Shown: positions 1 through 7,945 of the stretch, piece by piece | How positions within the stretch are numbered: the stretch's first letter is position 1 | Layout: every line of letters starts with the position of its first letter | Source: an uncultured Treponema sp. | GTDB lineage: Bacteria > Spirochaetota > Spirochaetia > Treponematales > Treponemataceae | Length of the DNA stretch: 64,000 nt | Assembly: GCA_949300145.1 (NCBI GenBank) | Contig: CASGDA010000004.1 | Span: forward strand, 1-64,000 | Direction: 5' to 3' | Translations under genes and position numbers: made by a program | Notes under the pieces: model-generated | Database searches by the model: none | The model's input: only the letters and a program-made list of their open reading frames with translations | Told to the model about the DNA's origin: nothing

Positions 1-75
1 AAAAAGTAAAATAATTGATGTAATGAATATATAAATAAAATACCGTATATTGATGGCTTTCATTTTAGGTTTCAT
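1..75 (-). CDS. N-terminus of an exported or membrane protein, cut by window edge
   Basis: An ATG at 75..73 on the minus strand opens a frame of 25 codons that stays open to the edge. After a short basic start (M-K-P-K-M-K) comes a hydrophobic stretch rich in I, F, Y and L, as in a signal peptide or first membrane helix. A Shine-Dalgarno match (AGAGG, 81-85) lies 5 nt upstream and a good promoter lies at 94-122. The function cannot be told from 25 residues. The start is well supported because promoter, ribosome site and hydrophobic N-terminus agree. Confidence 0.6.
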   Translation of the reverse strand, partial: MKPKMKAINIRYFIYIFITSIILLF

Positions 76-93
76 TTTAACCTCTTGCGGTTA

Positions 94-122
94 AGTATAA
101 GTTTATTGAATGTAAAAGTCAA
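94..122 (-). promoter_or_regulatory. Sigma-70-type promoter for the edge gene
   Basis: On the minus strand TTGACT (122-117), a 17-nt spacer and TATACT (99-94). The -10 ends 18 nt before the ATG, leaving room for the AGAGG ribosome site. Confidence 0.65.
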
Positions 123-504
123 TATTTTATATCAGGGTCTCATATTTCCAGGTTTTGAATTTCGCTTTGCCAAGGAGTATTTTGGCTTTGTAAAGTTGTA
201 TTTTCAATCCGTAGCCAGGCTGTTTATAGGATTCTTGTTTCAAATCGGGCTGACCACGCACTCAACATTCTTACCACAGCTTTCTGAATTAATAGAAAAC
301 ACTCCCAGTTTTTATTCTCTCAATTTACAGTTTTGAGCCTCTGTCGATTTTATATTTTCTAATATGTTGGATAAATAATATCTTTCTGTTTTTTGCCTGC
401 ACTTGTTTTCCACTGATTTTTTCAAAAGGATTCAAAAGTAAACAACTTTTCTTTTTCGTTTGAGTTTATAATATGATATGTCCATGATGAAATATAACTT
501 TGAT
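123..504. other. AT-rich stretch with no supportable gene
   Basis: No frame on either strand here has a ribosome site or a protein-like composition. One plus-strand frame (85-336) runs across the promoter of the edge gene and has no start signal, so I do not call it. Confidence 0.5.
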
Positions 505-700
505 TTAAAATGTTTTTGGAATTTCATAAGGGTCAATATTAAATAGGCCATCTAAAAGGACTGATCTTGTTGAACCGTCTTCGTTAACAACAGAAATAAC
601 AGAACCCCATTATGTGAATATGAAATAAAAAATAACCATCCTGCATTCCATCCTTACAATTTTCCTGTATAAAATGGATTTTATTAATCCGTATCTCATT
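505..700 (-). pseudogene. Probable decayed gene remnant
   Basis: Minus-strand reading gives two short protein-like pieces in the same frame separated by a TAA at about 610. The downstream piece, ending with TAA at 505-507, reads like real coding sequence (G-S-V-I-S-V-V-N-E-D-G-S, then D-G-L-F-N-I-D-P-Y-E-I-P-K). The upstream piece begins near an ATG at about 697. No family is recognised. The pattern fits a degraded gene but could be chance. Confidence 0.3.
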
Positions 701-783
701 GTTGTCTGATTTCTTAAGTTATTCCCTAACAGAAATGAGCCATATTGTAGGGATAGTATTTACAGTCTTTCAATTCCGTATCG

Positions 784-1089
784 TCAAGTTTGAGGGCTTT
801 TACTAAAGCGGCCGCCGGCGACGTTGTAGCAATGAAAGTTTCCGTCTTTCATGGGAATTCCGTATACTTTTCCGCCGAAAATATCCTGCGCAAGAAACGC
901 GGTTATGGAACACTGGCCTTTTGTCATATTTTCTTTTGTCCACTCGGAACGGAGCCGCAGCGCGCATGTTTGGGCACACCATATTTGTGAAAGCGCGTTG
1001 TATAAATCGACGGGCGATTGTATTGAAGGATATGCGCTGTTCTCCGGTTTTGTATCTGCGGTTTCCCAGCCGTAAAAATGGTATTCCAT
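784..1089 (-). CDS. YunG-like protein, C-terminus probably frameshifted
   Basis: About 101 residues from an ATG at 1089, preceded by GAGGAG 6 nt upstream. The body resembles the small YunG family: W-C-A-Q-T, then S-E-W-T, G-Q-C-S-I-T-A, then D-I-F-G-G-K and H-C-Y-N. The function of that family is not established. The frame stops at 784, but the +1 frame from about 800 stays open to a TAG at 726 and looks coding (A-L-V-K-A-L-K-L-D-D-T, then C-K-Y-Y-P-Y-N-M). A single-base frameshift near 795-805 is therefore likely, either a true mutation or a sequence error. Function unknown. Confidence 0.5.
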   Translation of the reverse strand: MEYHFYGWETADTKPENSAYPSIQSPVDLYNALSQIWCAQTCALRLRSEWTKENMTKGQCSITAFLAQDIFGGKVYGIPMKDGNFHCYNVAGGRFSKSPQT

Positions 1090-1235
1090 GTTTTTCTCCT
1101 CGGAAAAGTTTCCCGCGCCGGCGGGAATGCATACCGTCATGTTCCGCGGGACTGCGGTCTTTTTTAGACTTCCCGGATATCAAGGATTTTCGCGCCGTTT
1201 GCATCAAGCAATGCGCGCATAAATAGTTTATAATT

Positions 1236-2042
1236 TTATCCAAACAACAATTTTACAACCGGTTTATAGAAATCTTCTTCATCTGAACCTCTTGCAGAAA
1301 AATGGCAAGTATCAATGAGTTTTATCACTTTTCCGTTAAATTGAAAGTCATATAAAACAGCCTGGTTTTTATACGCCTTTATTTTTGTAAAATCCCCGGA
1401 GGGAAAACTAAGTTCAAGATATTTCCGGTTTATATGCGTTTCCCACAAATTTGCGGTAATAATAATATCGGGATCAAGGATTTCAATTTCTTCCCGGACG
1501 AAATTTCTTTTTTCAAGGTTTGAATCCAACAGAAATTTATTTATGAGATCATAATCTGCCGCCGCCGAATTTTCCGCATCATTGGAATATTTGGAAATAT
1601 TCATGAAAGCAAACCCGTAAAGTTTATCTTCAATCATTTTGTCGGGATAAGGAATATCACAGAACGGATATTTTCCCTCTGTAAGAATTCCATAGTAGAT
1701 GTAAAAAATTCTTCTGAAAAAAGAGACTGCATTAGGGGCGTTTTTAAAACTACAGCCGAGATCACATAATATTCTGTCTTTTTCAAGACCACAGGAAGCG
1801 GTATCCCTGGTTTCCCTCCCGATAAACAAAACCTTGGAATGGTTTCCGGAAAAATATCCGGGATAAAATCCGTCTTTTATAAAATAACTTTCCGCCGGAT
1901 AGTATTTACCGTCATCCGGGAACAGAATATCTCCGCAGGAACGGATTTGCTCCATCCACTGCTCAAACAATGTGTTGAGTTTCTTTCTTTTAGAAATATC
2001 TTCTGGGTGCGTAAAAAACAAGCTTTCATCCGTGTTTTCCAT
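1236..2042 (-). CDS. Uncharacterised protein, weakly uracil-DNA-glycosylase-like
   Basis: 268 residues, third gene of an operon with alkD and rsmE, starting 4 nt after the rsmE stop behind GGAG. Residues 70-80 (K-V-L-F-I-G-R-E-T-R-D) and the late segments D-P-D-I-I-I-T-A and D-T-C-H-F-S-A-R-G resemble, in order and spacing, the beta-strand/active-site loops of the uracil-DNA glycosylase superfamily (strand plus G-x-x-P loop, and a late H-P-S-type loop). The canonical residues are not intact, so this is a fold-level guess. Co-transcription with an alkylation-repair gene makes a nucleic-acid role plausible. It could also be an unrelated alpha/beta protein. Confidence 0.5.
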   Translation of the reverse strand: MENTDESLFFTHPEDISKRKKLNTLFEQWMEQIRSCGDILFPDDGKYYPAESYFIKDGFYPGYFSGNHSKVLFIGRETRDTASCGLEKDRILCDLGCSFKNAPNAVSFFRRIFYIYYGILTEGKYPFCDIPYPDKMIEDKLYGFAFMNISKYSNDAENSAAADYDLINKFLLDSNLEKRNFVREEIEILDPDIIITANLWETHINRKYLELSFPSGDFTKIKAYKNQAVLYDFQFNGKVIKLIDTCHFSARGSDEEDFYKPVVKLLFG

Positions 2043-2046
2043 ATAA

Positions 2047-2784
2047 TCACTCCGCGTCCCAGAACCCGCACAGGGACAGGGCCGCAGCGAACCCCGCGAC
2101 GGCGGCGGTTTCCGTCCGCATTATCCTTTTCCCCAGATGGCGGGGCTGCCATCCCTTTGCGGCGAACAACTCCCTCTCCCGTGCGGACCAGCCGCGTTCG
2201 CTTCCCACAGCCAGAAAAAGAGGCGAGGCGCCGCTTATTCCGCCGACGGGTTCCGCCCTGAACGGAATGCTTCCGCAGCCTATATCCAGGATTATGCGCC
2301 TGGCGCCCGGAAATCCGCTTTCCACAAAATCCAGCGCCGCCGCGACCGAATCAAAGTCCCTTATTTCACTGACGGTGGAAAAACCCGACTGCATCGCCCC
2401 GTCAAGCAGGGCGGAACGAACGGTCCCCCTCTCGAACACCCCGGAACTGCGGTAGGATTTTTCGCCCAAATCCGTGCCGGCAAGGATTATCCCCGCCGCC
2501 CCCATGCTGGAAACGGAACGGAGGAGCCGTTTAAGCTGTATCGGCCGGGGAAAACCTATCAGAAGCCAGACGGGAAAAAGAGGTTCCGGAGGATTCTCAG
2601 GCTCAAAGGAAAACCGCAGGCCGCCCTCATCCATTTCCGTGATAACAGCCTGTCCGGTGGGGCCGCCAACAATCCCCGCATAAAAAGAGTCCCCCTTCTT
2701 CTTGTGAAGAACCTTGACAATGTGCGTGCAGCGCTCATCCGAACGGGGGAAAAACGTTTCCCCTTCAAAAAGAATTATATTCAT
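2047..2784 (-). CDS. rsmE: 16S rRNA m3U1498 methyltransferase RsmE
   Basis: 245 residues, the usual RsmE length. This SPOUT methyltransferase uses S-adenosylmethionine to methylate N3 of U1498 in the 30S decoding centre. The N-terminal RNA-binding part carries H-I-V-K-V-L. The knotted C-terminal part carries the cofactor motifs A-V-G-S-E-R-G-W-S (about 190-200) and the closing L-G-x-R-I-M-R-T-E-T-A segment typical of the family. It starts 10 nt after the stop of the alkylation-repair gene, so it is translated from the same mRNA. No strong Shine-Dalgarno is visible, suggesting coupling. Confidence 0.92.
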   Translation of the reverse strand: MNIILFEGETFFPRSDERCTHIVKVLHKKKGDSFYAGIVGGPTGQAVITEMDEGGLRFSFEPENPPEPLFPVWLLIGFPRPIQLKRLLRSVSSMGAAGIILAGTDLGEKSYRSSGVFERGTVRSALLDGAMQSGFSTVSEIRDFDSVAAALDFVESGFPGARRIILDIGCGSIPFRAEPVGGISGASPLFLAVGSERGWSARERELFAAKGWQPRHLGKRIMRTETAAVAGFAAALSLCGFWDAE

Positions 2785-2794
2785 ATATATACCG

Positions 2795-3538
2795 TCACTT
2801 CAGTTTAAGGGTTTTAAGATAAGCCTTTCGCTCCGCGCTGACACGGAAACTTTCCACGGCCTTCTGAATCCCCTTATTATGGGTCCATTTGTCCAGCCTG
2901 CGCCGCTCGAAAAAGGGGACGGTTTTCTCATACTGCTTTGCCAGAGCTGTGGCGAAGTACCAGGCCCTCATCATGTTGACATAATATTCACCGGACTTGA
3001 TTCCCGATACAATTTCATGGAAACCCGCATCGAAATTATAGTCCAGATAAAAGCGCATCAGCATCCCCACCCCGAAACGGACAGTGTAGATTTTTGAATC
3101 AGACGTCCATGCCATGATTTCATCAAGAAGCTCCGCGGTATGTTTTTTGAAAACCGCGGGGTTCAGCATATCGCAGGTGGCCCAGTTATCAATAAACGGA
3201 AGAAATTTCCGGAGACGCTCCAGGCATTCCTCATAAACGGGTATTTTTTCGATAAAAAAGGCGTGGAGGTTGTTTTCCTCATAATAGAAATGCGGAAGGT
3301 CTTCGAGGAATTCTTCCACGGAGAAGGAAGCTCCGGCGGAAGATGACTCCGCCCGCAGTCTTTTGGCCAGCGCCCTCAGGACAGGAACACGCACCCCGAT
3401 TATCCGCTCCGGAGACACGGAAGGGATGAGAGCCGCGTGAAAGTCCTTGTATTCCCTGTCGGCCAGGGCAAAAAGCTCCGCCCGCGCGTACCTGGCGGAA
3501 GCGGAGGCGGAATCCGCCTGCGCCGTTTCTTTTCCCAT
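2795..3538 (-). CDS. DNA alkylation repair protein, AlkD-like HEAT-repeat glycosylase
   Basis: 247 residues. The family removes alkylated bases (3- and 7-alkylpurines) from DNA using a curved stack of HEAT-like helices. The C-terminal segment W-T-H-N-K-G-I-Q-K-A with the following E-S-F-R and the middle segment F-I-D-N-W-A-T-C-D are typical of the AlkD/AlkC-like group. The start at 3538 has GAAGGAGG at ideal spacing and a promoter at 3559-3587. It heads an operon with rsmE and a possibly glycosylase-like gene. Substrate inferred from family only. Confidence 0.8.
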   Translation of the reverse strand: MGKETAQADSASASARYARAELFALADREYKDFHAALIPSVSPERIIGVRVPVLRALAKRLRAESSSAGASFSVEEFLEDLPHFYYEENNLHAFFIEKIPVYEECLERLRKFLPFIDNWATCDMLNPAVFKKHTAELLDEIMAWTSDSKIYTVRFGVGMLMRFYLDYNFDAGFHEIVSGIKSGEYYVNMMRAWYFATALAKQYEKTVPFFERRRLDKWTHNKGIQKAVESFRVSAERKAYLKTLKLK

Positions 3539-3558
3539 ACACGTCCTCCTTCAGAATG

Positions 3559-3587
3559 ATAGTAGCACAAGGGGAAAGGCTGTTCAA
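3559..3587 (-). promoter_or_regulatory. Promoter of the alkD-rsmE operon
   Basis: Minus strand TTGAAC (3587-3582), 17-nt spacer, TACTAT (3564-3559). Unlike many promoters in this window it leaves a leader of about 15 nt with a strong ribosome site. Confidence 0.6.
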
Positions 3588-3608
3588 GGAAAGGCGGATA
3601 CAGCCCTG

Positions 3609-3637
3609 TTGCGGTTAATTCCGGGCTATGGTATCAT
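3609..3637 (+). promoter_or_regulatory. Promoter of the CDF transporter gene, near-leaderless
   Basis: TTGCGG, 17-nt spacer, TATCAT. The -10 ends 9 nt before the ATG at 3647 and there is no Shine-Dalgarno, so the mRNA would have at most a few bases of leader. Confidence 0.5.
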
Positions 3638-3646
3638 TTATATGCT

Positions 3647-4588
3647 ATGACAGGAAAAACTGCCAAGGAAATATCACTTTTAAAGAAATCAACGGTTATA
3701 AGCTTTATCTTCGCCCTGGGCGGCTTTTTTTTCGCCCTGAAATCACGCTCGCAGTCTGTATTCTTTGACGCTCTTTTTTCATTCACAGCGGTGTTTTTCA
3801 CCCTTATTTCCGCGAAAGTCGTGAAACTTGTTTTAAAAGGAGACGACAAAAAATACCACTTCGGCTACGGAGCCTTTGAACCGCTTTTTATCGTAATACG
3901 TTCGATTTTCATAATCTGCATGAACCTGACCCTCGCCGCCAACGCAATAAAGACAATCATAGGGGGAGGAAACACCATTTCCCTTTCCTACGCCGCCTTT
4001 TACACGATTCTTTCCGCAATAGTCAGTCTGGGAGGAGGAATCCTGCTGCACAGGCACGCAAGAAAGATGGACTCGCCCACCCTGTTCGCCGAATCAAAAA
4101 GCTGGTTCAACGACGCCCTTCTGAGCTTCTCGGTCCTCTTCTCCTTCGCCCTCATCGCCGTCCTGAAATACACGCCTCTGGCCGGCATATCTGTGTACAT
4201 GGACTCCATCATAACCCTCTTTTTTATTGTTTTGATAACGCCCCAGTTTGTCAAACAACTGCTGTTTAATATGAAGGAACTTCTCATCGCGGCCCCGAGC
4301 CAGGATACACAGGCGGAGCTTGACCAGGTGATACGCCCCTTTGTGGAAGAACACGGGTTCTCCGGCTTCAATATTTATTCGTCCCAGCGGGGCAGAAGCC
4401 TTTACATCCTCATCCATGTTTACCTTGACAAGGAAAGGAAAATCCGGGAGCTGGATAAAATCCGGAAGGAAATGGTCTGCGCGGTCCGCAAATACAACTC
4501 TTTCAGCGACACGGACATAATCTTTACCATCGATACCGACTGGATTCCGCTTTCGGTGCCTTCCGAAGAGGAAACAACAGAAAAATAA
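3647..4588 (+). CDS. Cation diffusion facilitator family transporter
   Basis: 313 residues with about six membrane helices in the first 205, then a cytosolic domain with the ferredoxin-like fold expected of CDF proteins (R-S-L-Y-I-L-I-H-V-Y-L-D). The family exports divalent cations (Zn, Fe, Mn, Co, Cd) by proton antiport. The helix-2 site keeps one aspartate (F-F-D-A-L-F-S), but the second acidic or histidine ligand expected four residues on is not obvious (F-T-A-V). The helix-5 site reads W-F-N-D-A-L. Metal specificity may therefore be atypical. Monocistronic with its own promoter. The substrate cannot be read from sequence. Confidence 0.85.
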   Translation: MTGKTAKEISLLKKSTVISFIFALGGFFFALKSRSQSVFFDALFSFTAVFFTLISAKVVKLVLKGDDKKYHFGYGAFEPLFIVIRSIFIICMNLTLAANAIKTIIGGGNTISLSYAAFYTILSAIVSLGGGILLHRHARKMDSPTLFAESKSWFNDALLSFSVLFSFALIAVLKYTPLAGISVYMDSIITLFFIVLITPQFVKQLLFNMKELLIAAPSQDTQAELDQVIRPFVEEHGFSGFNIYSSQRGRSLYILIHVYLDKERKIRELDKIRKEMVCAVRKYNSFSDTDIIFTIDTDWIPLSVPSEEETTEK

Positions 4589-4595
4589 AAAAAAC

Positions 4596-4624
4596 TTGAC
4601 TTTTCTCACCAAGAGCCGTACACT
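4596..4624 (+). promoter_or_regulatory. Promoter of the ptsN-like gene, leaderless
   Basis: TTGACT, 17-nt spacer, TACACT. The hexamer ends 7 nt before the ATG at 4632, where transcription would normally begin. No ribosome site is present. Confidence 0.7.
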
Positions 4625-4631
4625 TATTGTT

Positions 4632-5078
4632 ATGAACTTGAAAACTGTCTTAACAACTGACACTGTAAACCTTCATTTGAAGGGAACGACAAAAGAAGCC
4701 ATCATCGACGAACTTCTGGATATCCTTGTCAACGCCGGAAAGGTAAAGGACAAAGATGCAGCCAAGGCATGTGTTATGGACCGTGAACGCAAAATGTCCA
4801 CCGGTATGAAACACGGGATTGCCATTCCGCACGGCAAAACAGATTCCGTAGAGGATCTTGTGGCGTGCCTTGGAATTTCCGACAATCCTGTTGATTTCGA
4901 TTCCCTTGACCAGGAACCCTGCCGTATATTCATCATGACTCTTTCTCCCGTTGATAAAACAGGGCCCCATCTTCAGTTCCTTGCTGAAGTCAGCCTTCTG
5001 TTCAAGAGTGCAGAGAAACGTCAGGAAATCCTCAAGTCCACCGACAAGAGCGAAGTCATCAAAATCTTAACCGAATAG
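4632..5078 (+). CDS. ptsN: PTS EIIA domain protein of the PtsN (nitrogen regulatory) type
   Basis: 148 residues, a single EIIA domain. The phosphorylatable histidine lies in G-I-A-I-P-H-G-K (about residues 70-77), the signature of fructose/nitrogen-type EIIA. No EIIB or EIIC gene is adjacent, so a regulatory role through a phosphorelay is more likely than sugar import, as known for stand-alone PtsN. The ATG at 4632 is preferred over an upstream TTG at 4596 because the family begins just before the L-x-x-D-x-V-x-L-x-L segment and the promoter -10 sits 7 nt upstream. Ends in a strong terminator. Confidence 0.88.
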   Translation: MNLKTVLTTDTVNLHLKGTTKEAIIDELLDILVNAGKVKDKDAAKACVMDRERKMSTGMKHGIAIPHGKTDSVEDLVACLGISDNPVDFDSLDQEPCRIFIMTLSPVDKTGPHLQFLAEVSLLFKSAEKRQEILKSTDKSEVIKILTE

Positions 5079-5087
5079 TTTATGCTG

Positions 5088-5118
5088 AAACCCGTCCGCT
5101 TAACGGTGGACGGGTTTT
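5088..5118 (+). terminator. Rho-independent terminator after ptsN
   Basis: A 10-bp stem, AAACCCGTCC (5088-5097) with GGACGGGTTT (5108-5117), followed by a short T stretch, starting 10 nt after the ptsN stop. Confidence 0.75.
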
Positions 5119-5156
5119 GAACATCCCGGACTCCCTCGTAAAATCAAAGGTTCCCA

Positions 5157-5729
5157 ATGAAAGCGTCCCCCATGTTTGTTTACCGTGACGGTTTTTTAAC
5201 TGACGGCACCGGTCACAGGGAGGCTGTTTCGGCTAAGGAAACGGCTCCTGACAGTGTTGCTTTGTCCCCGCAGGAAGCGGCCGGTTTCCTGCAAGGGCTG
5301 GAATCAGACGGCATAAACCTGCTGGTTGCGGCTGTATCATGGGAACAGGTGGAGCCGGAACCGGAGCAGTACAACGAATCTTTTCTGGCGGATTTGCGGG
5401 AGTTCCTCAAAGCCGCGGAAGCGAGGCATATTGCGGCGGTTGTTTCTTTCAAAATGAAAAACAACGCAAACGGCGCTGACGCCCCGGAGGACGGGGAAGG
5501 ACAGAATGCGTTCATTGAAGCGGCCGCCCATACAGCCAGACGAACAAAAGACTGCGCGAACATCCTGGGATTCATCCTGCCTGAAAGCGGCGGAGAGGAT
5601 TTCAGGTTGAGATTCGCCCGCAGATTTGAAAAAAAACACCCCCACTTTATCTTTTTCAAGACACCTGACGGTGCAGCAGGGTCAGACCCCCTTTTCGTGG
5701 ACGCGCCGTTTCTGCTGAAGCAGCCGTAA
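5157..5729 (+). CDS. Short GH5-like (TIM-barrel) protein, N-terminal half only
   Basis: 190 residues. Residues 50-95 (G-I-N-L-L-V-A-A-V-S-W-E-Q-V-E-P-E-P, then L-R-E-F-L-K-A-A-E-A-R-H-I-A-A-V-V) match the opening strands of clan-A glycoside hydrolases such as GH5, where a W-E-x-I-E-P-x-P segment follows strand 2. A full GH5 domain needs about 280-300 residues and two catalytic glutamates. This protein ends after about half a barrel, with a late I-L-P-E-S that could correspond to the acid/base region. It has no signal peptide. AAAGG lies 6 nt before the ATG. It may be a shortened or inactive relative, so enzyme activity is not claimed. Confidence 0.55.
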   Translation: MKASPMFVYRDGFLTDGTGHREAVSAKETAPDSVALSPQEAAGFLQGLESDGINLLVAAVSWEQVEPEPEQYNESFLADLREFLKAAEARHIAAVVSFKMKNNANGADAPEDGEGQNAFIEAAAHTARRTKDCANILGFILPESGGEDFRLRFARRFEKKHPHFIFFKTPDGAAGSDPLFVDAPFLLKQP

Positions 5730-5762
5730 CCAGGCGGCAACGGCAGACACAGGCGGAAGGGC

Positions 5763-5788
5763 AAAAAAAAGCCGGGCAAATGCCCGGT
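5763..5788 (-). terminator. Terminator of the lytic transglycosylase gene
   Basis: Stem CCGGGCA (5772-5778) with TGCCCGG (5781-5787). Read on the minus strand it is followed by eight T residues (5770-5763). Confidence 0.8.
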
Positions 5789-5815
5789 CTTTCCTCTTCC
5801 GCATCCTGCGGAAAA

Positions 5816-6541
5816 TCAGATTTCCTCTCCTCCGAAAACAGTCTGCAGCAGATATTTGTCCGTGCTGTCGCGGAAAGAGAGAATCCTTGAAACATAGTCC
5901 AGGGTTCTTTTCGGTGTATTACCGTTCCGCACCTTTGTCGTTCCGGCATTATACATCGCCAGGGCGGTGATTTCGTTGCCGGACTGGTCTATGCAGTACC
6001 TGAGATGGGAAAGTCCGTTGCGGGCGTTGATTTCCGGATTGAACATATCTTCTTCGGTGAGATCAGGGAACGCCCTGTTATTCAGCTGGAACAACCCCCG
6101 GTCAACTGAATTGGAATTGCGGTTCACAGCCTTGGGCTGGAAGCGGCTCTCTTCCCATGAAAGACCGAAGGCCAGGGAAGGGGAAATATTGTTCTCATCA
6201 GCGTACCGGAGAATTATGGAAGTGATTTCGGCGTTTCCGGTCAAATCGGTGTAAAAGGCGACAACCTTGTCCCTGGTTTCATCCGAGCGGTAAAGCTGGA
6301 GGGCAAAATCCCCGTCGGCGTTCTTGTTTTTCAAAGAAGCGTTGTTGAGCACTGAATGGGAATCCAGGAAAGCAAGTTCGGTCTGGGATTCCTGCACATC
6401 CTCATTCAGGCAGGCGGAGATTCCGAGGAAGTGGGTGTAAACAACCCGGCCGGCCAGCAGAACAAGTCCGAAAAGGAAAACAGACAGCAATACTTTTTTC
6501 GGTATGGAGGAAGTATATTCGTTATTTTTCGTCATATGCAA
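5816..6541 (-). CDS. Membrane-anchored lytic transglycosylase (SLT domain)
   Basis: About 240 residues. An N-terminal membrane anchor (about residues 15-37) is followed by a spacer and an SLT domain at about 115-215. The catalytic glutamate is in S-W-E-E-S-R-F, followed by N-R-N-S, R-G-L-F-Q-L-N and A-M-Y-N-A-G, the family signature. It cleaves peptidoglycan between MurNAc and GlcNAc to form 1,6-anhydro ends in the periplasm. The start is uncertain: AAGGA has ideal spacing (9 nt) to a TTG at 6541, but an ATG lies two codons later at 6535. Own promoter and terminator. The chain ends soon after the domain. Confidence 0.87.
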   Translation of the reverse strand: MHMTKNNEYTSSIPKKVLLSVFLFGLVLLAGRVVYTHFLGISACLNEDVQESQTELAFLDSHSVLNNASLKNKNADGDFALQLYRSDETRDKVVAFYTDLTGNAEITSIILRYADENNISPSLAFGLSWEESRFQPKAVNRNSNSVDRGLFQLNNRAFPDLTEEDMFNPEINARNGLSHLRYCIDQSGNEITALAMYNAGTTKVRNGNTPKRTLDYVSRILSFRDSTDKYLLQTVFGGEEI

Positions 6542-6573
6542 AATATTCCATCCTTTTCAATGGGATTACAATA

Positions 6574-6602
6574 AATATAGTTAAACAGGAAAGAAAAGTC
6601 AA
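6574..6602 (-). promoter_or_regulatory. Promoter of the lytic transglycosylase gene
   Basis: Minus strand TTGACT (6602-6597), 17-nt spacer, TATATT (6579-6574). A 32-nt gap to the start leaves room for the AAGGA ribosome site. Confidence 0.7.
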
Positions 6603-6609
6603 TAGGCAC

Positions 6610-6642
6610 AAAAAACCCGCCGTTCCGATGCCGGAAGGCGGG
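6610..6642 (-). terminator. Terminator of the rex-serC-serA operon
   Basis: Minus strand CCCGCC and GGCGGG arms (6642-6637 and 6621-6616) with an inner TTCC/GGAA pairing and a T run (6615-6610) after the stem. Confidence 0.75.
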
Positions 6643-6686
6643 CCAGTCTACGCTCCCGGGAAACGCCGGGAGAAAGGAATCATGAT

Positions 6687-7892
6687 TCAGTCATCGTCAC
6701 TGTCGGCCACAGCAGGATCCTCTGTCTGTTTGGCGCCGTGTATAACCCGCACCGATACGACACCTTCAATCGCCTTTATCTGTTCCATAATATCGTCAGA
6801 AATGAATTCGTTGACATCTATAAGGTTATAGGCAATATCAGCCCTGTTCTGGTTTGTCATCGCGTCGATGTTGAGATGCGCGCCGGCAATAACGGCGGCA
6901 ATCTGACCTATCATGTTGGGGATGTTCTTGTTCGCAATGCACAGACGGCTTCCGCCCTCCGGCACCGGGGAATCCACCTTGCATTTGGGGAAATTGACGG
7001 AATTAACGATATTCCCGTTCTCAAGGAAGTCCCTGATCTGGGCGACAGACATGCGCGCGCAGTTTTCCTCTGCCTCCGGGGTGGAAGCTCCAAGATGGGG
7101 CAGACAGATAATATTTTCCGTGCTCAGGAGGGCTTCATCAGTGAAGTCGCTTACAAAGCATGCGATTTTCCCGCTTTTAACGGCATTTATCACGTCGCTG
7201 TTAATCACAAGGCCGCCGCGGGAGAAGTTCAGCAGGCGGACACCGTCCTTCATCAAGCCGATTCTCTCGGCATTTATGAATCCCTTTGTCACATCCGTCT
7301 GGGGAACATGCAGGGTGATATAATCGGCCTTCGCAAGAAGTGAATCCATCGACTCCGCCTTCACAACGGCGCGGGAAAGGGACCAGGCGGCATCAACGGA
7401 AATATACGGATCGTAACCGATTACCTCCATGCCTAGGCTCACAGCGGCATTGGCTACAAGGGCACCGATTGCGCCCAGACCGATGACACCGAGGGTTTTG
7501 CCCTGGATTTCCGGCCCGATGAACTGGCTTTTGCCCTTTTCCGCCAGTGACGGGATTTCATCCCCTTTGCCGGACAGGGATTTCGCCCAGTTCGCCGCAT
7601 TGAAAACAGGGCGGCTCGAGAAAAGCAGAGAGGCTATGACAAGCTCCTTGACGGCGTTCGCGTTTGCACCCGGAGTATTGAAAACAACGATTCCCCGCTC
7701 CGTGCATTTTGCCACAGGGATATTGTTGACGCCGGCACCGGCCCTGGCGATGGCCTTGACGGAGCCGGGGATTTCAATTTCATGCATGTCAGCGGAACGT
7801 ACAATCACCGCATCCGGATTAATGATTTCACCGGCCACCTCATATTTTCCGTGGGGGAAAAGAGAAAGCCCCTTAATCGAAATTTTATTCAT
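6687..7892 (-). CDS. serA: D-3-phosphoglycerate dehydrogenase
   Basis: 401 residues from the ATG at 7892, preferred over an upstream TTG/ATG extension because the family starts here. It oxidises 3-phosphoglycerate with NAD as the first step of serine synthesis. The substrate half leads into the Rossmann motif G-V-I-G-L-G-A-I-G (about 140-148). The catalytic arginine lies in N-F-S-R-G-G-L-V and the histidine in L-P-H-L-G-A-S-T. A C-terminal ACT domain begins near residue 320, the usual site of serine feedback. Third gene of the rex-serC-serA transcription unit, which places an NAD-linked step under a redox repressor. Confidence 0.93.
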   Translation of the reverse strand: MNKISIKGLSLFPHGKYEVAGEIINPDAVIVRSADMHEIEIPGSVKAIARAGAGVNNIPVAKCTERGIVVFNTPGANANAVKELVIASLLFSSRPVFNAANWAKSLSGKGDEIPSLAEKGKSQFIGPEIQGKTLGVIGLGAIGALVANAAVSLGMEVIGYDPYISVDAAWSLSRAVVKAESMDSLLAKADYITLHVPQTDVTKGFINAERIGLMKDGVRLLNFSRGGLVINSDVINAVKSGKIACFVSDFTDEALLSTENIICLPHLGASTPEAEENCARMSVAQIRDFLENGNIVNSVNFPKCKVDSPVPEGGSRLCIANKNIPNMIGQIAAVIAGAHLNIDAMTNQNRADIAYNLIDVNEFISDDIMEQIKAIEGVVSVRVIHGAKQTEDPAVADSDDD

Positions 7893-7945
7893 TGTCTGTA
7901 TTTTATACACATCAGTCTCCTGTTCTCATCATCTGATTACTTGAA

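Noticed and set aside
85-336. 83-codon plus-strand open frame near the left edge
   Set aside because: It overlaps the promoter of the minus-strand edge gene and has no ribosome site or family match.
803-1243. 146-codon minus-strand frame over the YunG-like gene
   Set aside because: Arginine-rich shadow frame without ribosome site; the GAGGAG-supported frame beside it is protein-like.
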